Assembly: GCA_963205165.1 (NCBI GenBank)
Contig: CAUJJX010000019.1
Span: 1 to 49,440 of the forward strand
Direction: 5' to 3'
DNA: 49,440 bases
Source: Pseudomonadota bacterium
GTDB taxonomy: Bacteria > Pseudomonadota > Gammaproteobacteria > Burkholderiales > Ga0077523
The notes under the pieces were generated by a model. The model was not told where the DNA came from. It saw nothing but the letters and a program-made list of their open reading frames with translations, and ran no database searches. Positions 7,773-15,549 of the stretch are shown here, in pieces (within the stretch, counting starts at the first letter, position 1; every line of letters begins with the position of its first letter). A program made the translations under genes and the position numbers.

Positions 7773-9506
7773 ATGGTGAAGCACTACAAGCGCGCGGCTC
7801 TCGTCGCGGCAATGGCACTGGCGTCCAGCGGCGCCATGGCGCAGGGCCTGGACTCGGCAGAATCCAAGCTGTATGCGAACTACGTGACCGACGACATGCT
7901 GCTGAACGCGGACAAGGACGCCAGCAACTGGCTCCTGTACGGCCGCGACTACCAGACCACTCGCTACAGCCCACTTGCCCAGATCAATCAGGGCAACATC
8001 AAGAAGATGAAGGCCACCTGGAACCTGTCGTTCGGCGTGCTCGACGGCCAGGACAGCCAGACAGTTGTCGTCAACGGCACGGTCTACGTGACGTCGTCGT
8101 ACAACAAGGTGTGGTCTGTTGACGGTGCCACGGGCAAGGTCAACTGGAAGTACGAACGTGAACTGCCGGGCGATGTGTTTCCGAAGCTCTGCTGCGACGT
8201 CGTGAACCGTGGTGTGGCCGTCTACAAGAACAAGGTCTACCTCGCGACGCTCGACGCACACGTCGTTGCTCTCGACAGCGCGACGGGCAAGGTCGTCTGG
8301 GACAAGAAGATCGGCGACTACACGTACGCTGAAACCTTCACCCTCATGCCGATGGCCCTGCGTGGCAAGATCATCATCGGTACGGCCGGCGCCGAGTACG
8401 GCGTTCGCGGCTGGATCGCGGCGATCGACGCCGACACCGGTGCCCCGGTGTGGAAGACCTACACGATTCCCGGCCCGGGCGAACCCGGCAACGAAACGTG
8501 GCCGGGCGAGTCCTGGAAGTACGGTGGTGGCTCGGCCTGGATCACGGGTTCGTACGATAAAGAAACGAACACGCTGTTCTGGCCCGTGGGCAACCCCGGT
8601 CCCGACTTCGACCGTCATGTCCGCGTCGGCGACAACCTCTTCACGAACAGCAACCTCGTGATGGACCCCGACACCGGCAAGATCAAGAGCTATTTCCAGT
8701 ACACGCCGAACGATCCGTACGATTATGACGGCGTGAACGAAATGATCCTGGTCGACCTGGGCGGCAAGAAGATGTGGCTGCACGGTTCGCGTAACGGCCA
8801 TATCTATGGCATCGATCGCGAAAACACGGTCAAGACCAAGTACGGCAACGAGAACAAGTGCATTTGGGTCAGCCCGCTGCAGCGCGTCAACTGGACGAAG
8901 CCCATCACTCCCGCCAACAACTGCAAGCCGATCTACAACTGGCCCGAGAAGGACGTCGTCTACGACAAGCTGACGACCGACGTCGCGCCGTCGCTGGACG
9001 GTGGCAAGGAGTGGCACCCGATGGCGTACAGCAAGCGCACGAAGATGGTCTACGTGCCGGTGTACGACTTCGCGATGGACCTCCAAGCCAAGAAGATGGA
9101 GTGGAAGCGTGGTGAGTGGTACCTCGGTGCCAAGGTCCTGAACTTCAATGCCGGTGCCGGCCACATCAAGGCGTTCGACGCCGCGACGGGCAAGCTGGTC
9201 TGGTCGAAGTCGCAGTCCTACCCGGCCACCAGCGGTATCTTGGCCACGGGCGGTGGTGTCGTGTTCTACGGTGATCCGGAAGGCTACTTCAATGCGCTGA
9301 ACGACGAGACCGGTGAACACCTCTGGTCCTTCAACCTGGGTACGGGCGTGTACGGCAACCCGACCACCTACTCGACCGGCGGCAAGCAGTACGTCGGTAT
9401 CGTGTACGGTGCAGGTGGTGGCGGCATCTGGCCCATCTACTTCGGTGAGTGGTACAAGAAGCAGTCGAAGGGCGGCGGTCTGATGGTCTTCTCGGTGGAC
9501 GACTGA
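7773..9506 (+). CDS. PQQ-dependent alcohol/methanol dehydrogenase, lanthanide type
   Basis: A periplasmic eight-bladed propeller quinoprotein of 577 residues that oxidises an alcohol with pyrroloquinoline quinone and passes electrons to cytochrome c. A Sec signal peptide ends near AMAQ (residues 20-23). The vicinal cysteine pair C140-C141 in KLCCDVVNRG, which forms the ring disulphide over PQQ, is present, and RYSPLAQIN is the usual N-terminal family motif. The catalytic Asp is D317 in NDPYDYDGVNEM, and D319 two residues later is the extra acidic residue that marks lanthanide-dependent enzymes (XoxF, ExaF/PedH); calcium enzymes such as MxaF have Ala there. There is no C-terminal haem domain, so electrons must go to a separate cytochrome. 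ATG 7773 follows GGGAGGT at a good distance; an upstream in-frame start would have no such site. Codon choice (many GGT, AAG and AAC) differs from neighbours and suits high expression. Whether it prefers methanol or longer alcohols cannot be told. Confidence 0.88.
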   Translation: MVKHYKRAALVAAMALASSGAMAQGLDSAESKLYANYVTDDMLLNADKDASNWLLYGRDYQTTRYSPLAQINQGNIKKMKATWNLSFGVLDGQDSQTVVVNGTVYVTSSYNKVWSVDGATGKVNWKYERELPGDVFPKLCCDVVNRGVAVYKNKVYLATLDAHVVALDSATGKVVWDKKIGDYTYAETFTLMPMALRGKIIIGTAGAEYGVRGWIAAIDADTGAPVWKTYTIPGPGEPGNETWPGESWKYGGGSAWITGSYDKETNTLFWPVGNPGPDFDRHVRVGDNLFTNSNLVMDPDTGKIKSYFQYTPNDPYDYDGVNEMILVDLGGKKMWLHGSRNGHIYGIDRENTVKTKYGNENKCIWVSPLQRVNWTKPITPANNCKPIYNWPEKDVVYDKLTTDVAPSLDGGKEWHPMAYSKRTKMVYVPVYDFAMDLQAKKMEWKRGEWYLGAKVLNFNAGAGHIKAFDAATGKLVWSKSQSYPATSGILATGGGVVFYGDPEGYFNALNDETGEHLWSFNLGTGVYGNPTTYSTGGKQYVGIVYGAGGGGIWPIYFGEWYKKQSKGGGLMVFSVDD

Positions 9507-9520
9507 TAGTCGTGCCCCAA

Positions 9521-9544
9521 GGCGGGAGAGAGGTTTCTCCCGCC
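9521..9544 (+). other. Hairpin after the dehydrogenase stop codon
   Basis: GGCGGGAGA (9521-9529) and TCTCCCGCC (9536-9544) form a perfect nine-pair stem with a six-base loop. No T-run follows, so it looks more like a 3' mRNA stabiliser than a terminator; a true terminator lies 32 bases further on. Confidence 0.55.
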
Positions 9545-9575
9545 TGCTGAAGCGCCAACAGGCAGCAAGAGACAT

Positions 9576-9611
9576 GGGGAGGGTGATCATTGATCCCTCC
9601 CCTGTTTTTTT
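9576..9611 (+). terminator. Strong intrinsic terminator after the PQQ dehydrogenase gene
   Basis: GGGGAGGG (9576-9583) pairs perfectly with CCCTCCCC (9595-9602), followed by TGTTTTTTT. It separates the dehydrogenase from its two accessory genes, so these are made either by read-through or from a promoter in 9612-9761, where none is obvious. Such a stop would keep the enzyme in large excess over the accessory proteins. Confidence 0.85.
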
Positions 9612-9761
9612 GGGGAAGCGATGTCATTCCGCTTGTTCCCCATGGCCAGAATGCTGGTCACAACAAGACCGTCTTTCCGGTGCAATTCGGTGTGCCTGCC
9701 GACTTGATGTGGAACGGGATGGGTAGCGGTCGCCTCTCGGGTGGCCAGCGAGGAGTTCATT

Positions 9762-10616
9762 TTGAAGAAGATGTTGCGTTTGATTTTGGCCGGTGCCGTC
9801 GCCTTGGCGGCGTGTCTCGGAACGTCGGCGGCGCGAGCCGACGATGACAGCAGTGACGAACCGAAGGATGCGCTCGGGCGATCGAAGTCCCGCGGCATCA
9901 TTACGGCATGTGCCGATCCGTACGACTATCCGTACGCACTCCAGAACGGAGATCCTCCCGGGTTCGATGTGGAGATCCTGCGTGCTGTCGCCAAACGCGG
10001 CGGAATGCGCATCGAGATGCATTGGATCAGTACTGCCAGTCGCGGCGGCACGGCGAAGGCCTTCAGAAATTCCATTCTCGCAAAGCGTTGTGACGTCTTT
10101 CTCGGGCTCTCCGACAGCGGCGACGACGACATGCTGATGAACAAGATGGTATTCACGAAGCCGTATCTCGGGATGGGCTACGTGCTCGTGACGCAGGGCA
10201 AGGCATCGAGCCTCAAGACGCTCGATGACGTGAAGGCGGCGAACGTGAAGGTCGGAGTGTCGATGTCGACACCCATGGACGACTTCCTCTACACGAACAA
10301 GATTCCCCGGGAATTGTTCCTTGACAACCGACGCATCATGGGCGCGTTGGCAAAGGGGGAGATCGAGGCCGGCATGATGTGGTCCACCGGGCTGGGCGTG
10401 GCGCGTATGGAGTTTCCTGCGGCTCGCTTCAAGCTGGCCGAGGACTTCGTTCCCGGCGAAGGATTGCGCTTCAACGGCGCGTGGGCTGTGCGCAAGGAGG
10501 ACAAGACGCTGGTGAAGTTCATCAACGACGGATTCGACGAATTGCTCGGCAACGGAAAGATCAAGGAAATCGTCGAGAGTTACGGCGTCCCCTTCTACCC
10601 CCCGTTTTCTTCATAA
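9762..10616 (+). CDS. Quinoprotein-dehydrogenase-associated solute-binding protein (MxaJ/XoxJ-like)
   Basis: A secreted protein of 284 residues with the fold of family-3 solute-binding proteins. The signal peptide MLRLILAGAVALAACLGTSA ends near ARA|DD. The mature part opens with a typical SBP start, SRGIITACADPYDYPYAL, then GFDVEILRAVAKRGG, and later VKVGVSMSTPMDD and GEIEAGMMWSTGLG. No permease or ATPase gene is nearby, and the position straight after a PQQ dehydrogenase matches the MxaJ/XoxJ group, which is thought to help activate or mature the dehydrogenase rather than import a solute. The TTG at 9762 is preferred because GAGGAG lies six bases before it; a GTG at 9741 and an ATG at 9771 are alternatives. 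The cytochrome gene follows after 30 bases. Confidence 0.82.
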   Translation: MKKMLRLILAGAVALAACLGTSAARADDDSSDEPKDALGRSKSRGIITACADPYDYPYALQNGDPPGFDVEILRAVAKRGGMRIEMHWISTASRGGTAKAFRNSILAKRCDVFLGLSDSGDDDMLMNKMVFTKPYLGMGYVLVTQGKASSLKTLDDVKAANVKVGVSMSTPMDDFLYTNKIPRELFLDNRRIMGALAKGEIEAGMMWSTGLGVARMEFPAARFKLAEDFVPGEGLRFNGAWAVRKEDKTLVKFINDGFDELLGNGKIKEIVESYGVPFYPPFSS

Positions 10617-10646
10617 CCAACCCTAGCAGCACGGAGAGAGAGAATC

Positions 10647-11066
10647 ATGCGGAAACACAAGAACTGGCTCGGTCTCGTGATGGCGGTCGTCGCCGCGATC
10701 TTCCTTGGATTCGTCGCGCCCGCGATGGCCGACGAAGCTGACCGCCACGGCATGGAGAACGACATGCCGCTTCCGACCGAGGCAGCCGCCCTCGAGAACG
10801 GCAAGGACCGTTTCCAGGCCCGTTGCTCGTATTGCCATCGCCCCGACGGCCGTGGCGGCAGCAGCGGCGTTTGCCTCGCCTGCCAGAAGTACAAGCACGG
10901 CAGCCGCTCGTCGCAGATCTACGCGACCATCGCGGCAGGAAAGCCGTACACGAAGATGGGCGCATTCGCTTCTTCGCTCAGCTCCGAGGAAATCATGAAC
11001 ATCGTCGCGTACATTCGCGAATTGCAAGAGTGGAAGATCAAGGACGACGCCGCCGCGCCCAAGTAA
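10647..11066 (+). CDS. Periplasmic cytochrome c, XoxG/MxaG-like electron acceptor
   Basis: A protein of 139 residues with a Sec signal peptide ending at AMA|DEAD (about residue 28). It has one haem-binding site, CSYCH (in RCSYCHRPDGRGG), and a likely axial Met in YTKMGAF; the second Cys pair, CLACQKYKHG, lacks the CxxCH spacing to His and probably does not bind haem, though it could form a disulphide. The C-terminal helix SSEEIMNIVAYIREL is typical of class I cytochromes c. As third gene after the PQQ dehydrogenase and its binding-protein partner, it is the obvious direct electron acceptor. A ribosome site GGAGAGAGAG precedes the ATG, and a terminator follows the stop. Confidence 0.87.
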   Translation: MRKHKNWLGLVMAVVAAIFLGFVAPAMADEADRHGMENDMPLPTEAAALENGKDRFQARCSYCHRPDGRGGSSGVCLACQKYKHGSRSSQIYATIAAGKPYTKMGAFASSLSSEEIMNIVAYIRELQEWKIKDDAAAPK

Positions 11067-11126
11067 GGCTGTTGCAGTGTGAACGGAACGTCGGTGACGT
11101 TTCGTTTCGCCGAACGCGTCAAGAGA

Positions 11127-11156
11127 AGGGCCTGCAGCGTTGCAGGCCCTTTTCAT
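11127..11156 (+). terminator. Intrinsic terminator of the cytochrome gene, probably bidirectional
   Basis: AGGGCCTGCA (11127-11136) pairs with TGCAGGCCCT (11141-11150) around GCGT, followed by TTTCATTT. It lies between convergent genes; on the opposite strand it sits just beyond the dut stop, followed there by the weaker TCTCTT. Confidence 0.8.
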
Positions 11157-11177
11157 TTGATCGGCCGTGCATGCGGT

Positions 11178-11627
11178 TCAGCGGGTGCCCGTGCTGCCGA
11201 ATCCGGACGCCCCACGTTCCGAACCTTCGAAGCTGTCCACCACCCGGAAACTTGCCTGAACGACGGGGACGATCACCATCTGCGCGATGCGTTCCATCGG
11301 GGCGATGGTGAAGGCCGTCGCAGACCGGTTCCACGCGGATACCAGCAGCTGCCCCTGATAGTCGGAGTCGATGAGACCGACCAGGTTGCCGAGCACGATG
11401 CCGTGCTTGTGGCCCAATCCGCTGCGGGGAAGGATCACCGCAGCAAGTCCGGGATCCCCGAGATGAATCGCGAGGCCCGTCGGGATCAATTCCGCCTGTC
11501 CCGGTTGCAGCACGAGAGGTGCATCGATACACGCACGCAGATCGAGTCCTGCGGCCCCGGTGGTTGCGTAGCCGGGCAGGTTGTCCCGCATGCGCTCGTC
11601 GAGCACCTTGATATCGATCGTGGTCAC
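11178..11627 (-). CDS. dut: dUTP diphosphatase (dUTPase)
   Basis: Hydrolyses dUTP to dUMP and pyrophosphate, keeping uracil out of DNA and feeding thymidylate synthesis. The protein has 149 residues, the usual length for a homotrimeric dUTPase, and all five conserved motifs are visible: [34 protein letters not shown] and the C-terminal glycine-rich [13 protein letters not shown]. The start is the GTG at 11627 ([12 protein letters not shown]); the frame continues upstream but overlaps coaBC without homology. It lies 77 bases downstream of coaBC on the same strand, the standard coaBC-dut order in beta- and gammaproteobacteria. Confidence 0.95.
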   Translation of the reverse strand: MTTIDIKVLDERMRDNLPGYATTGAAGLDLRACIDAPLVLQPGQAELIPTGLAIHLGDPGLAAVILPRSGLGHKHGIVLGNLVGLIDSDYQGQLLVSAWNRSATAFTIAPMERIAQMVIVPVVQASFRVVDSFEGSERGASGFGSTGTR

Positions 11628-11704
11628 GGCACTATTCCTGATGGGGGGCGGTGCGACGGCCCCCGGAGTTTGCCGAAAGGGCTGTCGAATGCCGCGGACA
11701 TGGT

Positions 11705-12898
11705 TCAGCGGCTGGCGGAATACAGCTGGGCGATGTGCCGCACCAGGAGGCGAGCCTGTTCGGATTTCGGGGCATGGGGCAGCACGTGTCTTCCATGGTC
11801 GTCGAAGAGCACCAATTCGCTGGTCTCGGTTCCGATGGACGTCTGCGCCAGATTGGCGGCGAGTAACGGCAGGTTCTTTCTCCGCCTCTTGGCCTCTGCA
11901 AACTCGTCGAGGCGTTCGCTTTCCGCAGCGAATCCCACGCAGAAAGGCGGGTTCGCCCGGCTGGCGACGTTCGCGAGAATGTCGACTGTCGGTGCGAGTT
12001 CGATCCCGAGAATACGGGCGTCCTTCTTGAGCTTCTGTTCTTGCGGGTGCAGTGGCGTGTAATCCGCGACTGCAGCGACACCGACGAAGATGTCGCAATC
12101 GGCAAGATTGCGTTCCACCGCGATGAGCATGTCCTGGGCGCTCACGACATTCTCGATTGCCACACCGGGCGGTACCGCCTGCGCAACTGGGCCACTGACC
12201 AGCGTGACATGAGCGCCGGCATCACGCGCAGCTCGCGCGATCGCGTATCCCATGCGGCCCGAACTCAGATTCGTGATGCCGCGCACGGCATCGATACGCT
12301 CGAACGTCGGACCTGCGGTCAGCAAGAGGCGCACGCCGTCCAGGACCTTCGGTTCGAACCAACCGAGAATCTGCTCGGAGAGCGCTGCCGGTTCGGACAT
12401 CCGACCCATGCCGGTTTCGCCACACGCCTGGGCGCCGCTATCAGGACCCAGGATGATCACGCCATCCGCGCGAAGACGTGCGACGTTGCGCTGCGTTGCA
12501 GGGTGTTCCCACATCTGGCGGTTCATCGCGGGTGCAACCATCAGCGGACAGTCGCGAGCCAGGCACAGCGTGGACAGCAGGTCGTCGGCGGAGCCATGTG
12601 CGAGCTTCGCGAGAAAGTCGGCGCTGGCCGGTGCCACCACCATGAGGTCAGCATCGCGCGAGATGTCGATGTGCGCCATGCCGCTGCCGACGCGGTCGTC
12701 CCACAAGTCCGTGAAGACCGGGTGCCCGGAAAGCGCCTGCATGGTGACCGGTGTTATGAACCGGGTTGCCGCCTCGGTCATCACGACTCCGACCGTCGCA
12801 CCTGCGCCGGTGAGCAGACGCAGCAGTTCAGCGGCCTTGAAGGCGGCAATGCCGCCGGTGACGCCGAATACGATGCGGCGTTGCACTGGATCATTCAT
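11705..12898 (-). CDS. coaBC: Bifunctional phosphopantothenoylcysteine decarboxylase/synthetase
   Basis: Catalyses two consecutive steps of coenzyme A synthesis: joining cysteine to 4'-phosphopantothenate (CoaB) and decarboxylating the product (CoaC). Of 397 residues, the N-terminal half is the flavoprotein Coa[19 protein letters not shown], the active-site His in [11 protein letters not shown], the FMN-site segment [14 protein letters not shown], and PAMNRQMW. The C-terminal half is CoaB, starting at [19 protein letters not shown], with the NLSSGRMG loop, VAAVADYTP and the Lys-rich KLKKD that contacts the substrate. Divergent from radC with a 78-base gap, and probably co-transcribed with dut. 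Confidence 0.96.
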   Translation of the reverse strand: MNDPVQRRIVFGVTGGIAAFKAAELLRLLTGAGATVGVVMTEAATRFITPVTMQALSGHPVFTDLWDDRVGSGMAHIDISRDADLMVVAPASADFLAKLAHGSADDLLSTLCLARDCPLMVAPAMNRQMWEHPATQRNVARLRADGVIILGPDSGAQACGETGMGRMSEPAALSEQILGWFEPKVLDGVRLLLTAGPTFERIDAVRGITNLSSGRMGYAIARAARDAGAHVTLVSGPVAQAVPPGVAIENVVSAQDMLIAVERNLADCDIFVGVAAVADYTPLHPQEQKLKKDARILGIELAPTVDILANVASRANPPFCVGFAAESERLDEFAEAKRRRKNLPLLAANLAQTSIGTETSELVLFDDHGRHVLPHAPKSEQARLLVRHIAQLYSASR

Positions 12899-12933
12899 GG
12901 TGCGTGTGGGTCCATTCTGCGAGTCGCCGAGTG

Positions 12934-12939
12934 TAAACT
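12934..12939 (+). promoter_or_regulatory. Possible -10 element of radC
   Basis: TAAACT followed by GCGCGCGG lies 38 bases before the radC start, in the gap to coaBC. It matches the pattern of an AT-rich hexamer with a GC-only discriminator seen before several other genes of this window; no clear -35 was found. Confidence 0.35.
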
Positions 12940-12976
12940 GCGCGCGGTTCCCGCGGGATGGATGGACGTTCGCCTC

Positions 12977-13651
12977 ATGTCGATCAAGGACTGGCCGGAG
13001 CAGGACCGACCCCGTGAAAAGCTGCTTGCGCGCGGACCCGCTGCGCTATCCGATTCGGAACTGCTCGCGATCCTGCTGCGTACAGGAATTCCCGGGCAGA
13101 GTGCAGTGGAACTCGCCAGGTCCCTCGTCGACCGTTTCGGCGGACTGAACGGGCTGCTGTCGGCACCGTTCGAAGCGATCATGGCGCTTCCCGGGCTCAA
13201 GCAGGCCAAGGTGGCGCAGTTCCAGGCTGTCGTGGAGATCGCACGTCGTGTTCTGGCGGAGGAACTCAAGTCCCGCGACGTCCTGACGTCGCCGGATCGA
13301 GTGAAGGCATTCCTCCGGCTCTCGCTACAGCATCTCGATCGCGAGGTCTTCGTCGCCATCTACCTCGACGCGCAAAATCGAGTGCTCTTGGTCGAGGAGT
13401 TGTTCCGCGGGACTCTCACGCAGACCAGTGTCTATCCGCGTGAAGTCGTGAAGGGCGCGCTCATGCGCAATGCCGCGGCGGTGATCTTCGCGCACAACCA
13501 TCCTTCCGGCGTCGCGGAACCGAGCCATGCGGATGAGGCGCTGACGCGCGCGCTGAAGAGTGCACTCGCATTGGTCGACATCGCAGTGCTGGACCACATG
13601 GTGATCGGCCAGGGAGACGTTGTGTCGTTCGCGGAACGTGGCCTGCTCTGA
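12977..13651 (+). CDS. radC: RadC family JAB-domain protein
   Basis: A protein of 224 residues, the normal RadC length. The start [20 protein letters not shown] is the standard one, followed by helix-hairpin-helix-like [15 protein letters not shown] and [16 protein letters not shown]. The C-terminal half is the MPN+/JAMM-type metalloprotease-like fold with [14 protein letters not shown] supplying His-x-His and Asp ligands. RadC was once thought to act in DNA repair; its actual role is unknown, despite very wide conservation. The ATG at 12977 is chosen by similarity, with an alternative at 12962; the open frame extends far upstream over the opposite coaBC gene and should not be used. It lies 80 bases before rpmB. 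Confidence 0.93.
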   Translation: MSIKDWPEQDRPREKLLARGPAALSDSELLAILLRTGIPGQSAVELARSLVDRFGGLNGLLSAPFEAIMALPGLKQAKVAQFQAVVEIARRVLAEELKSRDVLTSPDRVKAFLRLSLQHLDREVFVAIYLDAQNRVLLVEELFRGTLTQTSVYPREVVKGALMRNAAAVIFAHNHPSGVAEPSHADEALTRALKSALALVDIAVLDHMVIGQGDVVSFAERGLL

Positions 13652-13667
13652 GTCTGCTGCGTCAGCC

Positions 13668-13697
13668 TTGAGGCGACCCGGGGAACTATGCTATAAA
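13668..13697 (+). promoter_or_regulatory. Sigma-70 promoter of rpmB-rpmG
   Basis: TTGAGG (13668-13673) and TATAAA (13692-13697) with an 18-base spacer, followed by TCGCG. Initiation near 13704 gives a leader of about 28 bases before the rpmB GTG. Confidence 0.7.
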
Positions 13698-13731
13698 TCG
13701 CGTCTTTCGAAATCCGCATCCGGAGCTTTCC

Positions 13732-13968
13732 GTGGCCCGAGTCTGTCAAATTACCGGCAAGAAGCCGATGGTTGGGAATCGCGTTTCCCATGCGAACAAC
13801 AAGACGAAGCGCCGGTTCCTGCCGAATCTGCACTATCGCAAGTTCTGGCTGGAAGGCGAGAACCGCTGGATCAGCCTCCGGGTGAGTCAAGCGGGCCTTC
13901 GGACGATCGACAAGAAGGGTATCGAAGTCGTCCTCGCCGAGCTCCGTGAAGCCGGTCAGAAAGTCTAA
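13732..13968 (+). CDS. rpmB: 50S ribosomal protein L28
   Basis: A structural protein of the large ribosomal subunit, 78 residues, matching the usual proteobacterial length. The N-terminus [20 protein letters not shown] and the middle [17 protein letters not shown] are the L28 signature. It begins at a GTG preceded by CGGAG. A good promoter lies just upstream, and rpmG follows after 20 bases, so the two are one transcriptional unit, as in most proteobacteria. The protein keeps the first CxxC-like zinc ligand only as a single Cys, as in zinc-independent forms. Confidence 0.97.
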   Translation: MARVCQITGKKPMVGNRVSHANNKTKRRFLPNLHYRKFWLEGENRWISLRVSQAGLRTIDKKGIEVVLAELREAGQKV

Positions 13969-13988
13969 GCAAGCAGGAGATCCCGATC

Positions 13989-14144
13989 ATGCGCGACAAG
14001 ATCAAGCTCGAGTCCACGGCCGGTACCGGCCATTTCTACACGACCACCAAGAACAAGCGCACGATGCCCGAGAAGATGGAGATCAAGAAATTCGATCCCG
14101 TCGCCCGCAAGCACGTGATCTACAAGGAAACGAAGCTGAAGTAA
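13989..14144 (+). CDS. rpmG: 50S ribosomal protein L33
   Basis: A large-subunit protein of 51 residues, short enough to be missed by length-filtered gene finding. Sequence [20 protein letters not shown] then [17 protein letters not shown] and [11 protein letters not shown] is diagnostic. The four zinc-binding cysteines of the CxxC form are absent, so this is the zinc-independent type. AGGAG precedes the ATG by eight bases. It is the last gene of the rpmB operon and is followed by a strong terminator. Confidence 0.97.
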   Translation: MRDKIKLESTAGTGHFYTTTKNKRTMPEKMEIKKFDPVARKHVIYKETKLK

Positions 14145-14167
14145 CGCTTGCGTAACTTCAGCCTGAA

Positions 14168-14200
14168 AAATAAAGCCCGCATTCGCGGGCTTTATTTTTT
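14168..14200. terminator. Strong bidirectional terminator between rpmG and the desaturase gene
   Basis: AAATAAAGCCCGC (14168-14180) pairs with GCGGGCTTTATTT (14185-14197) around ATTC, with six or more T on the right and A on the left. It can end rpmBG transcription rightward and desaturase transcription leftward. Confidence 0.9.
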
Positions 14201-14266
14201 TCGCCGTCTACCGACGAGGGCGCTGAATCGGATGGATGATTCCGATCCAGCGTTCGTCGAGTCGGG

Positions 14267-15433
14267 TCAGGCGTAACGACGCAGTTGCCTCGAGAAGTCG
14301 CCGAGGGCCGCAATTCCACTTGTCTCCGCCCGATGGCACCAGTCGTCGAGCTGACGAACCAGTTGTTCCTTGGAGGCCGTGGATCGCTGCCAGAGCTGCG
14401 ACAACTCCACGCGCATCGCATAGATGGTCTCGAGCACCTTGCTGTGCTTCAGCACGCTTTCGACGCGGGCGCGATCTTCGTCCGCCACCCGTGCGTCGCC
14501 GATCACGAGGCGATCGACCACCGATCGATCGGACGTCGACAGCCCGTGATCCCGGAGTTTGCCGAACTCTTCCTGGTAGGTCGTCCGCAAGGAACGTCCG
14601 TAGCGCGCGAGGACGTCGTAGCGATGGGTGATCACGGCCTGGAGCATCGCGAGGTCGCAGCTTCCGATGCTCTCGCGCCAGTTCACCTTGGGCGCAAGCT
14701 TCTTCACCTTCGCGAGCCCCAGCATTTCGAGGATGCGGATGTACATCCAGCCGATATCGAACTCGTACCACTTGGACGACAGTCGTGCCGATGTACCGTA
14801 CGAATGATGGTTGTTGTGCAGTTCCTCACCGCCGATCAGGATGCCCCACGGGAACACATTGGTGCTGGCATCGTCCGACTGGAAGTTGCGATAGCCCCAG
14901 TAGTGGCCGACGCCGTTGATGATTCCGGCAGCGAAGAAGGGGATCCAGAACATCTGGACGGCCCAGATCGTCAGCCCGATCGGACCGAAGAGCAGCAGGT
15001 CGATCGCCAGCATGAGGACGATGCCCCACTGGCTCTGGCCGCAGTAGATCTTGCGCTCGAGCCAGTCGTCGGGAGTGCCGTGACCGTATTTCTCGATCGA
15101 CTCGCGATCCTTGGATGCGGCGCGATATAGCTCCGCGCCTTCCCACATGACTTTCTTGAAGCCCTTCACCTGCGGGCTGTGGGGATCGTCTGCCGTCTCG
15201 CACTTGGCATGGTGCTTCCGGTGGATGGCAGCCCACTCCCGGGTGACCATGCCGGTCGTCAGCCACAGCCAGAACCGGAAGAAGTGGCTGGGGATCGGGT
15301 GAAGATCCAGCGCCCGATGCGCCTGGTGGCGGTGCAGGAAAATGGTGACGCCTGCGATCGTGACGTGGGTCAGGCCCAGCGTGACCAGCACGTAACCCCA
15401 CCAGGGCAGATCGATAAGACCGTTGTAGCTCAT
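14267..15433 (-). CDS. Membrane fatty-acid (acyl-CoA type) desaturase
   Basis: An integral membrane di-iron enzyme of 388 residues that introduces a double bond into an acyl chain, using oxygen. The three histidine boxes are complete: HRHQAH (HxxxxH), HRKHH and HNNHH (both HxxHH). Hydrophobic stretches at the N-terminus (WWGYVLVTLGLTHVTIAGV) and around GIVLMLAIDLLLFGPIGLTI give the usual four membrane helices. A hydrophilic C-terminal tail of about 130 residues (from near SLRTTYQEEF) is longer than in the minimal family but common in beta-proteobacterial relatives. It probably adjusts membrane fluidity by making delta-9 unsaturated chains; regioselectivity cannot be read from sequence. It stands alone, with its own promoter-like element upstream and a terminator downstream. 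Confidence 0.9.
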   Translation of the reverse strand: MSYNGLIDLPWWGYVLVTLGLTHVTIAGVTIFLHRHQAHRALDLHPIPSHFFRFWLWLTTGMVTREWAAIHRKHHAKCETADDPHSPQVKGFKKVMWEGAELYRAASKDRESIEKYGHGTPDDWLERKIYCGQSQWGIVLMLAIDLLLFGPIGLTIWAVQMFWIPFFAAGIINGVGHYWGYRNFQSDDASTNVFPWGILIGGEELHNNHHSYGTSARLSSKWYEFDIGWMYIRILEMLGLAKVKKLAPKVNWRESIGSCDLAMLQAVITHRYDVLARYGRSLRTTYQEEFGKLRDHGLSTSDRSVVDRLVIGDARVADEDRARVESVLKHSKVLETIYAMRVELSQLWQRSTASKEQLVRQLDDWCHRAETSGIAALGDFSRQLRRYA

Positions 15434-15479
15434 GCATACCTCTAGGAATGGCGGCCGCCGACTCGAACGACCGGGCGCG

Positions 15480-15485
15480 ATTGTA
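15480..15485 (-). promoter_or_regulatory. Possible -10 element of the desaturase gene
   Basis: On the minus strand TACAAT is followed by CGCGCCCGG, 47 bases before the desaturase ATG. It fits the recurrent hexamer-plus-GC-discriminator pattern of this window; no -35 hexamer is evident. Confidence 0.45.
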
Positions 15486-15549
15486 GCGGATGGGAGACAC
15501 CCACTCCGCCGATGACCAGATTAAACGGCCGGATGGGTCTTGACTTGAT

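Noticed and set aside
9612..9761. A promoter for the binding-protein and cytochrome genes
   Set aside because: No pair of hexamers with acceptable spacing could be found; read-through of the terminator is equally possible.
11067..11177. A missing mxaI-like small subunit gene after the cytochrome
   Set aside because: The gap is only about 110 bases, holds a terminator, and no short frame with a signal peptide and Lys-rich helix is present.
12041..12976. A 300-codon N-terminal extension of RadC
   Set aside because: It lies antisense to coaBC and has no similarity to RadC, which starts at the usual MSIKDWP.
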